Below are positions 37,324 through 47,105 of a stretch of 64,000 bases of DNA, piece after piece. A program made the translations under genes and the position numbers. The first letter of the stretch is position 1. Every line of letters starts with the position of its first letter. The notes beneath the pieces are model-generated. The model did no database searches and was not told the DNA's origin. It was given only the letters and a program-made list of their open reading frames with translations. The stretch is from Kolteria novifilia (lineage in GTDB: Bacteria; Planctomycetota; Planctomycetia; Kolteriales; Kolteriaceae): assembly GCA_007748055.1 (NCBI GenBank), contig CP036279.1, forward strand, positions 6,634,001 through 6,698,000, given 5' to 3'.

Positions 37324-39597
37324 GTGAGCACGGACGTGTCATTGTCGGAGTCTTCCTTGGTGGAAATGCCGTCCGAATCAGCGCAGGAATCGAGTGCGTT
37401 GCCGAACGCCGCCAGCGAACTGCACGACTCTCGGCTCTACATCAATCGCGAGCTGAGTTGGCTCGAGTTCAACAGTCGCGTTCTTGAGGAGGGACTCAAC
37501 CCCGACGTCCCGCTCCTCGAACGCCTCAAGTTCCTCGCGATCTTCAGTTCGAACCTGGACGAGTTCTTCATGGTGCGGGTGTCGATCTTGAAGAAGAAGA
37601 TCGCCTCGGGCATCACCACGAGTTCCGGCGGCGACAAGATGCTGCCGCGCGATCAGTATCTCACCGTGACCAAACGGGTCCACGAACTGGTGGACGAGTT
37701 GTGCCGCTGCCTGCACGAAGCGGTCCTGCCCGGACTGCGAGAGAATGGCATCGCGATTCGCGACGCCGAACCCTTGTCACCGGAACAGCGGGATCATCTG
37801 CGCGATCTCTTCACGCGCGAGATCTTCCCGGTCCTGACGCCGTTGGCGATTGATTTGAGCCATCCCTTTCCCCATCTGCTCAACGGCTCCTCGAATCTCG
37901 CGGTGCGACTGCGCCGGAAGAAGGAGTCGCGCCAACTCCTCGCCGTCGTCCAGCTTCCCTCGGTCCTGCCCCGCTACGTTCCGGTAAGTAGCGAGGATGG
38001 AGACGAGTTGGTTCCGATCGAACGAATCATCCGCGAGAACATCGAGGCACTCTTTCCCGGCATGGTCGTCATCGACAGCTTTGTCTTCCGCGTGACCCGC
38101 GATGCCGACTTCGATCTCGACGACTACGAGGAGATCAAGGATCTCGCCGAGAAGATCGAACGGCAGATCCGCGAACGACGCCGTGGCGCCGCGACCCGGC
38201 TGGAGATCGAAGCGGAAGCTCCACTCGAGCTGGTGGAGTTTCTGCGCGAAGCCCTCGACCTCGAAACATCGGACGTCTACCAAGTCAGCGCCCCGGTTGG
38301 CTTGACGGGACTCTTCGACGTGTATCACCTCGCGGGCCACGAAGAGCTTCGCGATCCACCGCACGTCCCGCGAGTCGCGTCGATCATCGCCGACGCGAGC
38401 AGTGTCTTCTCGGCGATTCGCGAGGGTGACATCCTTCTGCACCACCCCTACGACTCGTTCAAGCCGGTCGTCGACTTCATCAGCGCCGCCGCCGACGATC
38501 CGAAAGTGCTGGCGATCAAGCAGACGCTCTACCGCACCAGCAGCGACTCCCCGATTGTCGGCGCCCTCAAGCGAGCGGCCGATCAGGGCAAGCAAGTCAC
38601 CGCCCTCGTCGAACTCCAAGCTCGCATGGACGAGGAACGCAACATCGCGTGGGCGCGCGAACTCGAGAAGTCGGGCGTCCACGTCGTCTACGGGATCCTC
38701 GGCCTCAAGACCCACTGCAAAGTCTGCCTGGTCGTGCGCCGCGACGAGTCGAAGATCCATCGCTACGTTCACTTGTCGACGGGCAACTACAATCCGCAGA
38801 CGGCACAGTTCTACACCGATGTCGGCATCCTCACCGCCGACGAAGCGTTCGCCGACGACGCCAGCGCTCTGTTCAACTACCTCACCGGCTACGGCGAGCT
38901 CCCTAGCTGGAAACGGTTGATCGTCGCTCCCAGTCGCTTGCGTTCCTCGCTCGTCGAGATGATCCAGGCGGAGACCGCCCTCGGGCCGGAGGGACGCATC
39001 GTGGCCAAGATCAACGCCGTGCTCGAACCATCGGTCATCCGCGCCCTCTACGCCGCCAGCCAAGCGGGCGTCCGCATCGATCTGATCTGCCGCGGCATCT
39101 GCGCCCTGCGCCCGGGAGTTCCCGGGATCAGCGACAATATTCGGGTCCGCTCGATCATCGATCGCTTCCTTGAACACAGCCGCATCTATTACTTCGGCAA
39201 CCAGGGCCAGCCACGCGTCTACCTCGCGTCGGCCGACTGGATGGACCGGAACCTGCTGCGTCGGATCGAGATCGCGGTCCCGATCGAGGATCCGTTGCTC
39301 CGGGCCCAACTGATCGAGATTCTTAACGTCAATCTCTCGGACAACGTCAAGGCCCACGAGTTGACAGCGACCGGTCAGTGGAACCGAGTCACGCCGAGTG
39401 AAGTGACCGACGAAACGGCGCCGCGCGTCCGAGCCCAGCAGTATCTACTGCGAGCGGCGGCGCGCAACCCGGTCGATCCCCCGCTCCTGCCGGTCGACGA
39501 GGCCCTGCCTTTCATCGTCGACGAGCGGGTTTCTCGCAAGAAACTGCTCAAGGGAATCCGTAAGAAACGTCGCGCCGAACGCGAAACGAACTCGTGA
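37324..39597 (+). CDS. ppk1: Polyphosphate kinase 1
   Basis: The 757-residue protein starts at GTG 37324 and has the four PPK1 domains. The N-terminal domain shows YINRELSWLEFNSRVLEE and the FSSNLDEFFMVRV segment; the head domain follows. The two phospholipase-D-like domains carry the autophosphorylated His in GLKTHCKVCLVVRR and the second catalytic His in RFLEHSRIYYF; STGNYNPQTAQFYTD is also diagnostic. It makes polyphosphate from ATP reversibly. The PiT phosphate transporter begins 38 bp after the stop, so uptake and storage of phosphate are probably co-transcribed. Confidence 0.97.
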   Translation: MSTDVSLSESSLVEMPSESAQESSALPNAASELHDSRLYINRELSWLEFNSRVLEEGLNPDVPLLERLKFLAIFSSNLDEFFMVRVSILKKKIASGITTSSGGDKMLPRDQYLTVTKRVHELVDELCRCLHEAVLPGLRENGIAIRDAEPLSPEQRDHLRDLFTREIFPVLTPLAIDLSHPFPHLLNGSSNLAVRLRRKKESRQLLAVVQLPSVLPRYVPVSSEDGDELVPIERIIRENIEALFPGMVVIDSFVFRVTRDADFDLDDYEEIKDLAEKIERQIRERRRGAATRLEIEAEAPLELVEFLREALDLETSDVYQVSAPVGLTGLFDVYHLAGHEELRDPPHVPRVASIIADASSVFSAIREGDILLHHPYDSFKPVVDFISAAADDPKVLAIKQTLYRTSSDSPIVGALKRAADQGKQVTALVELQARMDEERNIAWARELEKSGVHVVYGILGLKTHCKVCLVVRRDESKIHRYVHLSTGNYNPQTAQFYTDVGILTADEAFADDASALFNYLTGYGELPSWKRLIVAPSRLRSSLVEMIQAETALGPEGRIVAKINAVLEPSVIRALYAASQAGVRIDLICRGICALRPGVPGISDNIRVRSIIDRFLEHSRIYYFGNQGQPRVYLASADWMDRNLLRRIEIAVPIEDPLLRAQLIEILNVNLSDNVKAHELTATGQWNRVTPSEVTDETAPRVRAQQYLLRAAARNPVDPPLLPVDEALPFIVDERVSRKKLLKGIRKKRRAERETNS

Positions 39598-39635
39598 ACT
39601 GACTGACCAGTCCGCCCTGGGAAAAGGGAACCGAA

Positions 39636-40931
39636 ATGTTTGAGATATCCGTCGCCGAAATGGGATTGATGCTGCTCATCGTCACCGGCATCGGCGGTTT
39701 CTTCATGGCGTTCACCATCGGTGCCAACGATGTCGCCAACTCCTTCGCGTCGGCCGTCGGTGCCAAGGCGATCACCATCAAGCAAGCGGTCGCGATCGCC
39801 GGCCTGATGAACATCCTCGGGGCCGTGATCCTGGGCGGCAACGTTTCGATGACCCTCATCACGGGAATCATCAACCCTGGGAACTTCGCCAGTCCCGATC
39901 AGTATGTGCTCGCGATGATCTCGATCCTGCTCGCGGCCGCCGTCTTCGTCTTCTGCTCGACGGTGCTGGGCCTTCCGGTCAGCACGACGCACGCCCTCAT
40001 CGGCAGCTTGACCGGCTTGGCGATCTTCGTCGCCGGCTGGGATTCGGTCAATTGGGGAATGATGATCAGTATCGCGATCACCTGGGTCGCCTCGCCGCTG
40101 ATCGCGGCCCTCTTCTCCTACTTGCTGGTCTGGTTCATTCAGAAATCGATCGTCGGTGACGGCGGCGCGGGGTCGATCGTTCGCATCAAGCGCGTCGTCC
40201 CGTACATCATCGGCCTGACGATGGGCATCTTGCTCTACTTCTTCCTCAACGCCGGAGCGCTACGACGTTTCAAGGAGTTCGAAGTCTGGGAGATCGTGGT
40301 GCTCCTGGCGATCGTCTGTCCCTACACCGTCTTGATCTCCCAGGGCCTCGTCACCTTCTGGTGCAACCGCGTCTCCGACAACCTCGAGGGAGTCGAGTCA
40401 GTCTTCCAACGGTTGCAGGTCGGCACCTCGAGCTATGTCGCCTTCGCGCAAGGCGCCAACGATGTCGCCAACGCGATCAGCCCCTTGTTCGCGGTCTTCC
40501 TAGTCGTGCAACTTCACGGACTTCCCTCGGAAGTGGGTGACTACTCCGTGCCGATCTGGATCCTCATCCTCGGTGGTGCCGGGATCGCGGCGGGCATCGG
40601 CATCCTAGGCCATCGCGTCATCTCGACCTTGGGCGAACGCTTGACACCGCTGACCAACACTCGCGGTTTCAGCGTCGACTTCTCGGTGGCGACGACGGTG
40701 GTCGCCGCCTCGATGGCGGGTATCCCGGTCAGTTCGAGTCACGCCGCGACTGGCGCGGTGGTCGGCGTCGGTCTCTATCGCGGAGTCAAGTCGGTCAACT
40801 TCGGCATCCTCGGCGGGATCTTTGTCGCCTGGATCGTGACGTTGCCAATCGCCGCGGTCGTCGCCGTCGGCATCTTCCAATTGCTCAACGTGATCTTCGC
40901 GTTGCCCGAACCCGTCACGCCTCCGATGTAG
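39636..40931 (+). CDS. pit: Low-affinity inorganic phosphate transporter, PiT family
   Basis: The 431-residue membrane protein has both PiT signatures, GANDVANSFASAVGAKAI near the N-terminus and GANDVANAISPLFAVF in the C-terminal half. STTHALIGS and SSSHAATGAVVGVG repeats are also present. About 10-11 membrane helices with a long central loop are visible. It imports phosphate or metal-phosphate with H+ or Na+. It directly follows ppk1 (38 bp), and ribosome site AAAAGGGAA precedes its ATG. The pair links phosphate import to polyphosphate synthesis. Confidence 0.95.
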   Translation: MFEISVAEMGLMLLIVTGIGGFFMAFTIGANDVANSFASAVGAKAITIKQAVAIAGLMNILGAVILGGNVSMTLITGIINPGNFASPDQYVLAMISILLAAAVFVFCSTVLGLPVSTTHALIGSLTGLAIFVAGWDSVNWGMMISIAITWVASPLIAALFSYLLVWFIQKSIVGDGGAGSIVRIKRVVPYIIGLTMGILLYFFLNAGALRRFKEFEVWEIVVLLAIVCPYTVLISQGLVTFWCNRVSDNLEGVESVFQRLQVGTSSYVAFAQGANDVANAISPLFAVFLVVQLHGLPSEVGDYSVPIWILILGGAGIAAGIGILGHRVISTLGERLTPLTNTRGFSVDFSVATTVVAASMAGIPVSSSHAATGAVVGVGLYRGVKSVNFGILGGIFVAWIVTLPIAAVVAVGIFQLLNVIFALPEPVTPPM

Positions 40932-40991
40932 GCGGAATCGTCGAGGGGCTTGGCGCGTCCCCACGAGCGAGAACCTTTGCGAGAGCGAACG

Positions 40992-41183
40992 ATGGCGACA
41001 ACCGCGGCGGCGATCCTTGGGTTGATTTCGGGAGCGGTCGCCTACTTGCTCGCCCTTTCCACGGTTTCGCGCCACCAGACCTTTATCGCCCGCATGAGCC
41101 CACGACTCCTTGGGCTCTTGGTCGGTCTCGGCACCTTCCTCATGCTCATGGATCTCTGGGTTCACCCGACACCAGCCCTGTAG
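40992..41183 (+). CDS. Small two-helix membrane protein
   Basis: The 63-residue protein has two hydrophobic helices (TTAAAILGLISGAVAYLLAL and LLGLLVGLGTFLMLMDLW) joined by a basic loop (SRHQTFIARMSPR). ATG 40992 is preceded by GAGAGCGAACG; an upstream in-frame start lacks a ribosome site. It lies 60 bp after PiT, so it may be a third gene of the ppk1-PiT unit. No family recognised. Confidence 0.5.
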   Translation: MATTAAAILGLISGAVAYLLALSTVSRHQTFIARMSPRLLGLLVGLGTFLMLMDLWVHPTPAL

Positions 41184-41372
41184 CGGGCCGCTGAACGATG
41201 CGATGCCGGCGGTAAGCGGACCTCCATTCAGAGCCAGGCACACGGCCTCGGCGAAGAGCTCGGCCACGATCCCAACCCGCTCGAGCCTCGCTTGCGATAG
41301 AATGGACCGCGAACCGTCAGCGCGCACGCCGCGCGACGTCAAGGGACGCACACAAGGGAGTCGGGCTGGGTG

Positions 41373-42002
41373 ATGGACGATCAATACTTTGGCCTGTCAG
41401 TCGATCGGCTACCTCTGGACCATCACGTCGACCACCCCATTCTGAACCGAGACCTGGAACCATTGGCTCCGGCGGGACAGCGTATCGACCGCGACGTCGT
41501 CCAGCGGCTCCGTCTCGATGGCAACGATCAGGTCTTCGTCCACCTGGAGGATCGAAAACGCTGGGGCTTGTCCCTCGTCTTCGCCAAGACACCCTCTGGC
41601 CGTCCGGCGATCATGCCGACGCGAAAGACCTTCAGCGCCGACAGCATGGCGAACGTGGCGCCCGAACTAGTCGAGCACGTGCAAGAGATCCTGGCGAGCC
41701 CCGATCCCGGAGCGACGGACGATCGTCGCGAGGAAGCCCGCTACTCGATCGCCGCTCCCGTCCCGGTCCAGGAGCTGACCGATCACATGACGCCATTGGG
41801 GAGACCCTACCTGGCGGTCCTGCGCGACGTCTCGTCGAAGGGGTTATCGATTTATCACGTCAAGGATGTGGTCGTCCGGCACTTCCTGGTCGAAGTCGAA
41901 ATGAAGGGGGAGACGCAGCAACTCCTCGCCGAAACGGTGCGGTGTCGCCGAACCGGTAAGTTCCACGAGGTGGGCGGGAAGTTCGTCGCCAAGCTGAGCT
42001 GA
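41373..42002 (+). CDS. PilZ domain protein
   Basis: The 209-residue protein has an N-terminal ~105-residue region with no recognised domain (VQRLRLDGNDQVFVHLED). A C-terminal PilZ domain follows, with the RxxxR motif (DDRREEARYSI) and the D-x-S-x-x-G motif (LRDVSSKGLSIYH), which together bind c-di-GMP. A Cys-Arg stretch and the final GGKFVAKLS strand complete the barrel. It is likely a c-di-GMP effector. The start is ATG 41373 (GTG 41370 is adjacent); GGGAG lies upstream. It is convergent with the 42060 gene. Confidence 0.82.
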   Translation: MDDQYFGLSVDRLPLDHHVDHPILNRDLEPLAPAGQRIDRDVVQRLRLDGNDQVFVHLEDRKRWGLSLVFAKTPSGRPAIMPTRKTFSADSMANVAPELVEHVQEILASPDPGATDDRREEARYSIAAPVPVQELTDHMTPLGRPYLAVLRDVSSKGLSIYHVKDVVVRHFLVEVEMKGETQQLLAETVRCRRTGKFHEVGGKFVAKLS

Positions 42003-42059
42003 CCCTCATCCCGCCACCGGACGTGACGGGATGAAGCGGTCGTTGATGGGAAGGTTGCT

Positions 42060-44645
42060 CTACGGAGCCAAGTCGAACAGCACCGAGAGCTGGTTGACGC
42101 TACCGACCGTGCCTCCGGTTCGCTTGACGTAGACCAGGAACTGGTCGGCCTCGAGCGTGGCCGGAATCGACTCCTCTTCGCCACTTTCGAAGGTGAAGCG
42201 ATCTTCGCCATTGGCGTTGGTGGCGGCGAAGCTCGTGATGACTTCGATCGCGGCATTGCCATTGAGGAACTCCTCCGCGGAGCCCCCCGTCAACGCGTAA
42301 AAGCCGATGAGCTCCGAGCCGGAGAAGTCCTGACTGACTTCGTCCCCGACGGCGACTCCATCGGAGAAGAGCGTCGAGCGACGGCCAGCCGCGAGCGCGG
42401 CGGCAAGATAACCCTCATCGCCAGGCGACAGCCCGTCGATCGTCCCGTCGACATCGTCCACGGTGAAGACGCCGAGTTCGGAGAAGGTGGAGTCGTCGGC
42501 GACGCCGGCGACCGAGGCCCCGACCGTCGTCGTCGAGGTGCTGCCCCCGGGAACGCGGACCGTCTCGGTGCTGCCGCTCGAGGGGACACCCGACGCCCGA
42601 GCCTCGATCACGAGGTCGTTGAAGTCGAGATCGCCGCCATCGAAGAGATCCTCAAAGAAGTAGCTCACCCGCTGACCGACGGCGTCGGCGACCGTCTGGT
42701 GATGGCGAATCCCGTCGGGATTGGCCGAGAAGGTCGTGAAGTAGACAAACGGCCCGTCGCCGGTGGAGTCATTATTGGGGTTCTGGCTTAGGAACTCGCT
42801 GCTGGTAGCGTCGGCGACGACGTAGACGCCGTAGACGGCTCCCGCCTCCAGTGCGATCGTCGTCGAGGCTCCCTCTTGGAAGCCCTGCGCGAAGAGGACT
42901 TGCCGCCCGGAACTGTTGAGCACCGTCGACGCGTAGTTCGCGCTGCCCGGGCTAACGCCGTCGACGGTGCCGTCGGCGTCGTCCATCCGGTACAGACCGA
43001 CCTCGTTGGAGAACGCCGTCACCGCGGCGAGGACCGAGAAGGTCATCGTCGCGTCGCCTTCGGCCGGCACGCCCACCGCGATGAACGCTTCATCCTGCGA
43101 GGGGGTATAGAGGACCGTCTGGACCTCGGAGACGACAATCTCTCCGCCCGACTTGGTCTCCTTGGCGCGAACCTCGTTCTCTCCAAGTTGGAGGGCGTCG
43201 GCCGGTAGCACCGCGACATAGCGTGTCGGATCCGTTCCGGACGGAGTCGCCACCGCCGCGACGCGGTTGTTGATGAGCACTTCGACCGTCGATCCCTCAT
43301 CGGCGATCACTTCGATGGTCGGCGTCGCCGAAACGGTCGAGTTACCGCCATCGTCGCTGTCGGCGCTGAGTCCGATTTCGATCGAGGGATCGGTTGCCGC
43401 CGTCACGGTGAGCGTGAACTCCTCGGTGTCGAAGGTCGTGGAGAAGGGATCACGAACCCCGATGATCAGGTTGACCTCGCCGACCACCCCATCTTGAGGC
43501 GACAGCGTGACCTCGCCGGTCGCGGCATCGAGGTCGACGTCGATCTGGGCGGGCGGAAGGTCGATGTTGCCGTTGCTACCGACTTGGTAGATGAGCTCGT
43601 TCCCCTCGAGATCGGTCGCGGCGACGGTGAAGGAAACCGGCTCGCCCAATTCGGTCACCAAGTCGCTCACCGGATCGAGGAAGGGCGGGTCGTTGACCGG
43701 GTCGAGGGCGGCGTTGAACGTGAACGAATCCGTTGCGATCGACCCTTGGCCGTTGTTCGCCGAGACCGTGACTTGCGCCGTGCCGACAAAGTCCTGATCG
43801 GCGGAGACCAGGAGCACGACGTTGTCGGTATCGGTCACGATCCGAGCGCTGTCGATCGTCACCGGATTGACCGGACGATCGAGCTGGTTGGTCTCGGTGG
43901 TAATGGCCTGTTCGAAGATGTCGAACCCATCCACCATGATGCCGAAGATCGAATGGTTGAAGTTCAGGTTCTGCGGGAAGCTGCTGGAGGGGACATCGAT
44001 GTCGGTGATGAAGATCTGCGACCCGTTGGTGTCGTTACCGGAGTTGGCCATCGCCAAGAGACCGGGCGAGGTGAACGTCAGTCGCGGATCGAACTCGTCG
44101 GCGAACTCGAAGTCCGGACCACCGGTGCCGTCGCCATTGGGATCGCCACCCTGGATCACGAAGTCGTCGATGATCCGATGGAACGTTAAACCATCGTAAA
44201 AGCCCGATTCGACCAGGCTGATGATCTGGGAGGTCGTCTCCGGCATCAGGTCCTCGAAGAGCCGCAGAATGATCGTGCCCGAGAACTCCTCTCCTTCCGC
44301 GTTGACCCCGGAGACGTCGAGTTCGAGATTGCGAACGTCGCCCAAGACCTCGACGCTCACGTTGGAGTTGTTGGTCGAAGCGCTGACCGTGACCGGAAGC
44401 CCGTCGGTCTCATCGGTCGCGACCGCGACGAGCGAACTCTTCCCGGTGAATCCCGCGACAATATCCTCACCCGTTGGCGAGATGACCGAAATGCTCGCGT
44501 CGAGCACCACGCGGTCTTCCAGGGCGTCGAAACCGAGCTTGCTGCTCGTGGCCAACCGAGCCCGCTCGACGCGGCCTGGGCGGGGAAAGCTTGCCAGAAT
44601 GTTTCGACAGACTTTTCCTGCCCAGGTAGTGGGAACGCGAATCAT
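42060..44645 (-). CDS. Secreted surface protein with LExRxV motif, cyclophilin domain and DUF4114 domain
   Basis: From ATG 44645 the protein has 861 residues. FDALEDRVVLDA at residues ~39-50 is the planctomycete LExRxV export motif. A cyclophilin-type peptidyl-prolyl isomerase domain follows at ~115-280 (YDGLTFHRIIDDFVIQGGDP, SGNDTNGSQIFIT, NLNFNHSIFGIMVDG). Ig/cadherin-like repeats span ~290-520. A DUF4114-type Ca-binding region (SYFFEDLFDGGDLDFNDLVI) lies at ~670, and a second small domain follows near the C-terminus. The chain ends GSVNQLSVLFDLAP. A secreted cyclophilin inside a repeat protein suggests folding of other exported proteins, or a surface module. It stands alone between unrelated genes. 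GTG 44696 is an alternative start. Confidence 0.8.
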   Translation of the reverse strand: MIRVPTTWAGKVCRNILASFPRPGRVERARLATSSKLGFDALEDRVVLDASISVISPTGEDIVAGFTGKSSLVAVATDETDGLPVTVSASTNNSNVSVEVLGDVRNLELDVSGVNAEGEEFSGTIILRLFEDLMPETTSQIISLVESGFYDGLTFHRIIDDFVIQGGDPNGDGTGGPDFEFADEFDPRLTFTSPGLLAMANSGNDTNGSQIFITDIDVPSSSFPQNLNFNHSIFGIMVDGFDIFEQAITTETNQLDRPVNPVTIDSARIVTDTDNVVLLVSADQDFVGTAQVTVSANNGQGSIATDSFTFNAALDPVNDPPFLDPVSDLVTELGEPVSFTVAATDLEGNELIYQVGSNGNIDLPPAQIDVDLDAATGEVTLSPQDGVVGEVNLIIGVRDPFSTTFDTEEFTLTVTAATDPSIEIGLSADSDDGGNSTVSATPTIEVIADEGSTVEVLINNRVAAVATPSGTDPTRYVAVLPADALQLGENEVRAKETKSGGEIVVSEVQTVLYTPSQDEAFIAVGVPAEGDATMTFSVLAAVTAFSNEVGLYRMDDADGTVDGVSPGSANYASTVLNSSGRQVLFAQGFQEGASTTIALEAGAVYGVYVVADATSSEFLSQNPNNDSTGDGPFVYFTTFSANPDGIRHHQTVADAVGQRVSYFFEDLFDGGDLDFNDLVIEARASGVPSSGSTETVRVPGGSTSTTTVGASVAGVADDSTFSELGVFTVDDVDGTIDGLSPGDEGYLAAALAAGRRSTLFSDGVAVGDEVSQDFSGSELIGFYALTGGSAEEFLNGNAAIEVITSFAATNANGEDRFTFESGEEESIPATLEADQFLVYVKRTGGTVGSVNQLSVLFDLAP

Positions 44646-45286
44646 GTCAGGGTTTCTCTCTCGTAGGAATTGTTCATCTCGTGAAAGACCGGTCACCGTC
44701 GATGGACCCGCGAGGCCAACTCATGCCCCACTCCCATCTCGTCAGTCATCCGCCTCTCTTGAGAACCACTTGGACCAACCATCACCGTGGGCAGCGCCGC
44801 GAAGCGTTGAGGATCGAGCGCTCTCGGCATGCCCCCGACCGAGTACGTCCCCGAAACGTCATGGGTGTCTCTCTCCACCGCACCGGGCATGAGGATTCCC
44901 CCCTCGTCGCTCCTTGAGGAGCGCCGTCCAGGGATCGTCAACGTCCACGCTCGCTGACTGGCTTCACCAGACCGTGCAGTCCCCCCTATCGTAATAGGTT
45001 GACAACCCATGTCGCAAGAGGTCGCTCGCGACACTCACTACGCATTCCCCCACCGATCCGTTGGAATCGTTCCGGTCGTTTTTTTCAGTACTGCCCAAAG
45101 GGCCAAATCTTTCACGACCGCGAGCGATTGTTGTCGGCGCCAACCGGCCGCGCGAGGATGGACCGAAGCCACCCCCGTCGTCACACGCATTCACTCTCTG
45201 TGGAACGCGACCACCGACGACGCGGCAACACAGAAATCGCTAACCGCAATCACAACAAAGAGATACAGCAGATTCCCGAGTAGAAA
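44646..45286. other. Intergenic, no supported gene
   Basis: The region is the upstream region of the 42060 gene on one side and the 3' side of the rhodanese gene on the other. It is AT-richer near 44990-45110 and 45230-45290. A short palindrome CCTATCGTAATAGG lies near 44987-45000. Short frames here lack protein character. Confidence 0.4.
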
Positions 45287-45634
45287 TCAGTAGGTGGGCA
45301 CCGACGAGTCGATCTCCCGGGACCAGCGGTCAATCCCACCCCGCAGGCTCCTCGATCCAGCGAAACCACGCTGGCGAAGCCACTGCACGACTTGGAGGCT
45401 CCGCACGCCCAAATGGCAGACGACCGTGATCTCCGCGTCCGCGTACGGCTCCAACTCCGCGACTCGCCCTTGCAATTCGCTCATCGGGATGAGCAGTGAC
45501 CCGTCGATGCGAGCAATCTCGTATTCCTCCCGCTCGCGACAGTCGAGGAGGACGATGCCCTCATCTCCCTGATCCAGTAGATCGACCAGAAACTGAGGCT
45601 CGATCTCCCAATCCCCCCGCTGCTCGTCGCTCAT
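45287..45634 (-). CDS. Single-domain rhodanese
   Basis: The 115-residue protein is one rhodanese domain of the GlpE type. The sequence FLVDLLDQGDEGIVLLDCRE gives the first Asp/Arg site, and the active-site loop VVCHLGVRS carries the catalytic Cys. GIDRWSREID is the C-terminal helix. Such proteins transfer sulfane sulfur or act as redox carriers in the cytoplasm. ATG 45634 has AGAGGAGA at good spacing; the adjacent ATG 45637 is too close to it. Its start faces the DUF6065-like gene across 222 bp. Confidence 0.93.
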   Translation of the reverse strand: MSDEQRGDWEIEPQFLVDLLDQGDEGIVLLDCREREEYEIARIDGSLLIPMSELQGRVAELEPYADAEITVVCHLGVRSLQVVQWLRQRGFAGSRSLRGGIDRWSREIDSSVPTY

Positions 45635-45856
45635 CATTCTCCTCTTGTCTGCACAGGACCGTTTTCCCCCGTTATGATAAGCGAAGCACGACGCCATTTC
45701 GCACCCAGGGCGAAGGTTACCCGTTGAAGGACCGCCGTCGTCCGCCAAGGTGCTGGCGGAGCATCGCGAGCGTCCACGAACATTCGGCGCCCGAACCCCT
45801 TGGCAAGGTGCACCCCGTCGTGCACGTTGCCCCGTGACGATCATGGAGTGAAGTTG

Positions 45857-46867
45857 ATGGCCGACCAACAGAACAACCCACCCGCCAACCAAGGCGGTCC
45901 CTTCGGCAACTTTCAGGTCATCATCGGGCACACGGGGCTTACTGCGTCTCAGCAGCCTGGCAACTCGACGCCAACGCCGTCGGTCTCCATCTCCCAGATG
46001 GCCCCGAATCAGCCGACTCGGCCCGAATCGCTCGAACCGAGTCTCAAGCTCGGGGACGAGGGACGCCCGATCGCGGAATGTCCCGAGAACACCCTCATCG
46101 CGTATCAGTGTTGCGACACGAGCCAACCCATCCAACGGGCCCAGCCCCAGCGTCAATGGATGGACCAGACCCGAGACCGCTTCGCTTACCGCTGTCTGCC
46201 CCTGACGATCGCGAATCAACATGGTTGGGAGTTGCTGAACCCGACGCCCTTCCGGGTCTACTGGGACGGCGGGCAAGCGCCCGAGAACCTCCACTTCGAG
46301 TGGCCCGAGGGGAAGCCCGACTCCTGGATCACCGGGCATTTCGGCGAGGGTGTGCTCACCTTTAGCCTCGCGTTCCTCTTTCGCACGCCCGTTGGTGTCA
46401 ATCTCTACGTCAAGGGACCGGTCAATCGCTACAAGGACGGCATTCACGCGCTCGAGGGCATCGTCGAGACCGACTGGCTCACCGCGACCTTCACCATGAA
46501 TTGGAAGCTGACGCGAACCAACAACTGGGTCGAGTTTCACCAGGACGAGCCGATCTGCCACATCTTCCCGATCGCTCGGGGGACGATCGACCAGTTCGAA
46601 CCCGAGATCCGCATGATGACCGACGATCCGGAAATGCTCGAGGCGTTCAACGCCTGGTCGCGTTCGCGCTCGAGCTTCTTGAAAGACCTGAAAGTCGAGG
46701 GGAGCGAAGCCCGTCGTCAAGGGTGGCAAAAGGAGTACTTCCAAGGCGCCGCCGACCAAGGGATTCGTTGGTCGCAACACCAGACGCACTTATCGGTGAA
46801 GGAGTTCGCCGACAAGCGTGGCCAGGAGATCCCCAGACGTCCGACTCCCGACGACGCCGGTAAGTGA
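45857..46867 (+). CDS. DUF6065-like protein
   Basis: The 336-residue protein has an N-terminal Gln/Asn/Pro-rich stretch (~1-80), then a domain that matches my memory of the DUF6065 pattern. Matching segments are YRCLPLTIANQHGWELLNP, FGEGVLTFSLAFLFRTPVGVN, YVKGPVNRYKDGI, LEGIVETDWLTATFTMNWKL, and EPICHIFPIARG. It reads as a cytoplasmic beta-rich enzyme or binding protein. DUF6065 proteins are seen near peptide-type biosynthesis genes elsewhere, but no such gene is adjacent here. ATG 45857 follows GGAGTGAAG; upstream codons lack a ribosome site. Confidence 0.6.
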   Translation: MADQQNNPPANQGGPFGNFQVIIGHTGLTASQQPGNSTPTPSVSISQMAPNQPTRPESLEPSLKLGDEGRPIAECPENTLIAYQCCDTSQPIQRAQPQRQWMDQTRDRFAYRCLPLTIANQHGWELLNPTPFRVYWDGGQAPENLHFEWPEGKPDSWITGHFGEGVLTFSLAFLFRTPVGVNLYVKGPVNRYKDGIHALEGIVETDWLTATFTMNWKLTRTNNWVEFHQDEPICHIFPIARGTIDQFEPEIRMMTDDPEMLEAFNAWSRSRSSFLKDLKVEGSEARRQGWQKEYFQGAADQGIRWSQHQTHLSVKEFADKRGQEIPRRPTPDDAGK

Positions 46868-46947
46868 CGCCGATGGCTCCCTTAGGCGCCGACATTGTTC
46901 ACAGAATCCGTTCGTAGCCGACAGCGAATAGGCCAACGGGGTGCTAG

Positions 46948-47105
46948 GCTTCGTCTCAAGAGTTGATCGTCAGCCCGAGGCACAGCGAGTTGGTGGGGGG
47001 CGAGGAGGTCGAAACAGGCGAATCCGTCGGATTCGTCGATGCAGACCGACAAAGTCCCGCGGCAACGTAGCCAGCCGAAGCCAGAGCCGACTTTTGAGAC
47101 GGAGC
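46948..47105. mobile_element. 158-bp MITE, copy 1
   Basis: The element begins GCTTCGTCTCAAGAGTT and ends GACTTTTGAGACGGAGC, terminal inverted repeats with two mismatches against copy 2. CTAG flanks it on the left (46944-46947) and CTAA on the right (47106-47109), a YTAR-type 4-bp target duplication as made by IS5-family transposases. The interior carries a palindrome CGAATCC-GTC-GGATTCG at 47019-47035. It shares length (158) and near-identity with copy 2 at 54940-55097, with a few substitutions and no indels seen. No transposase is encoded; mobilisation would need an IS in trans. Confidence 0.85.
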
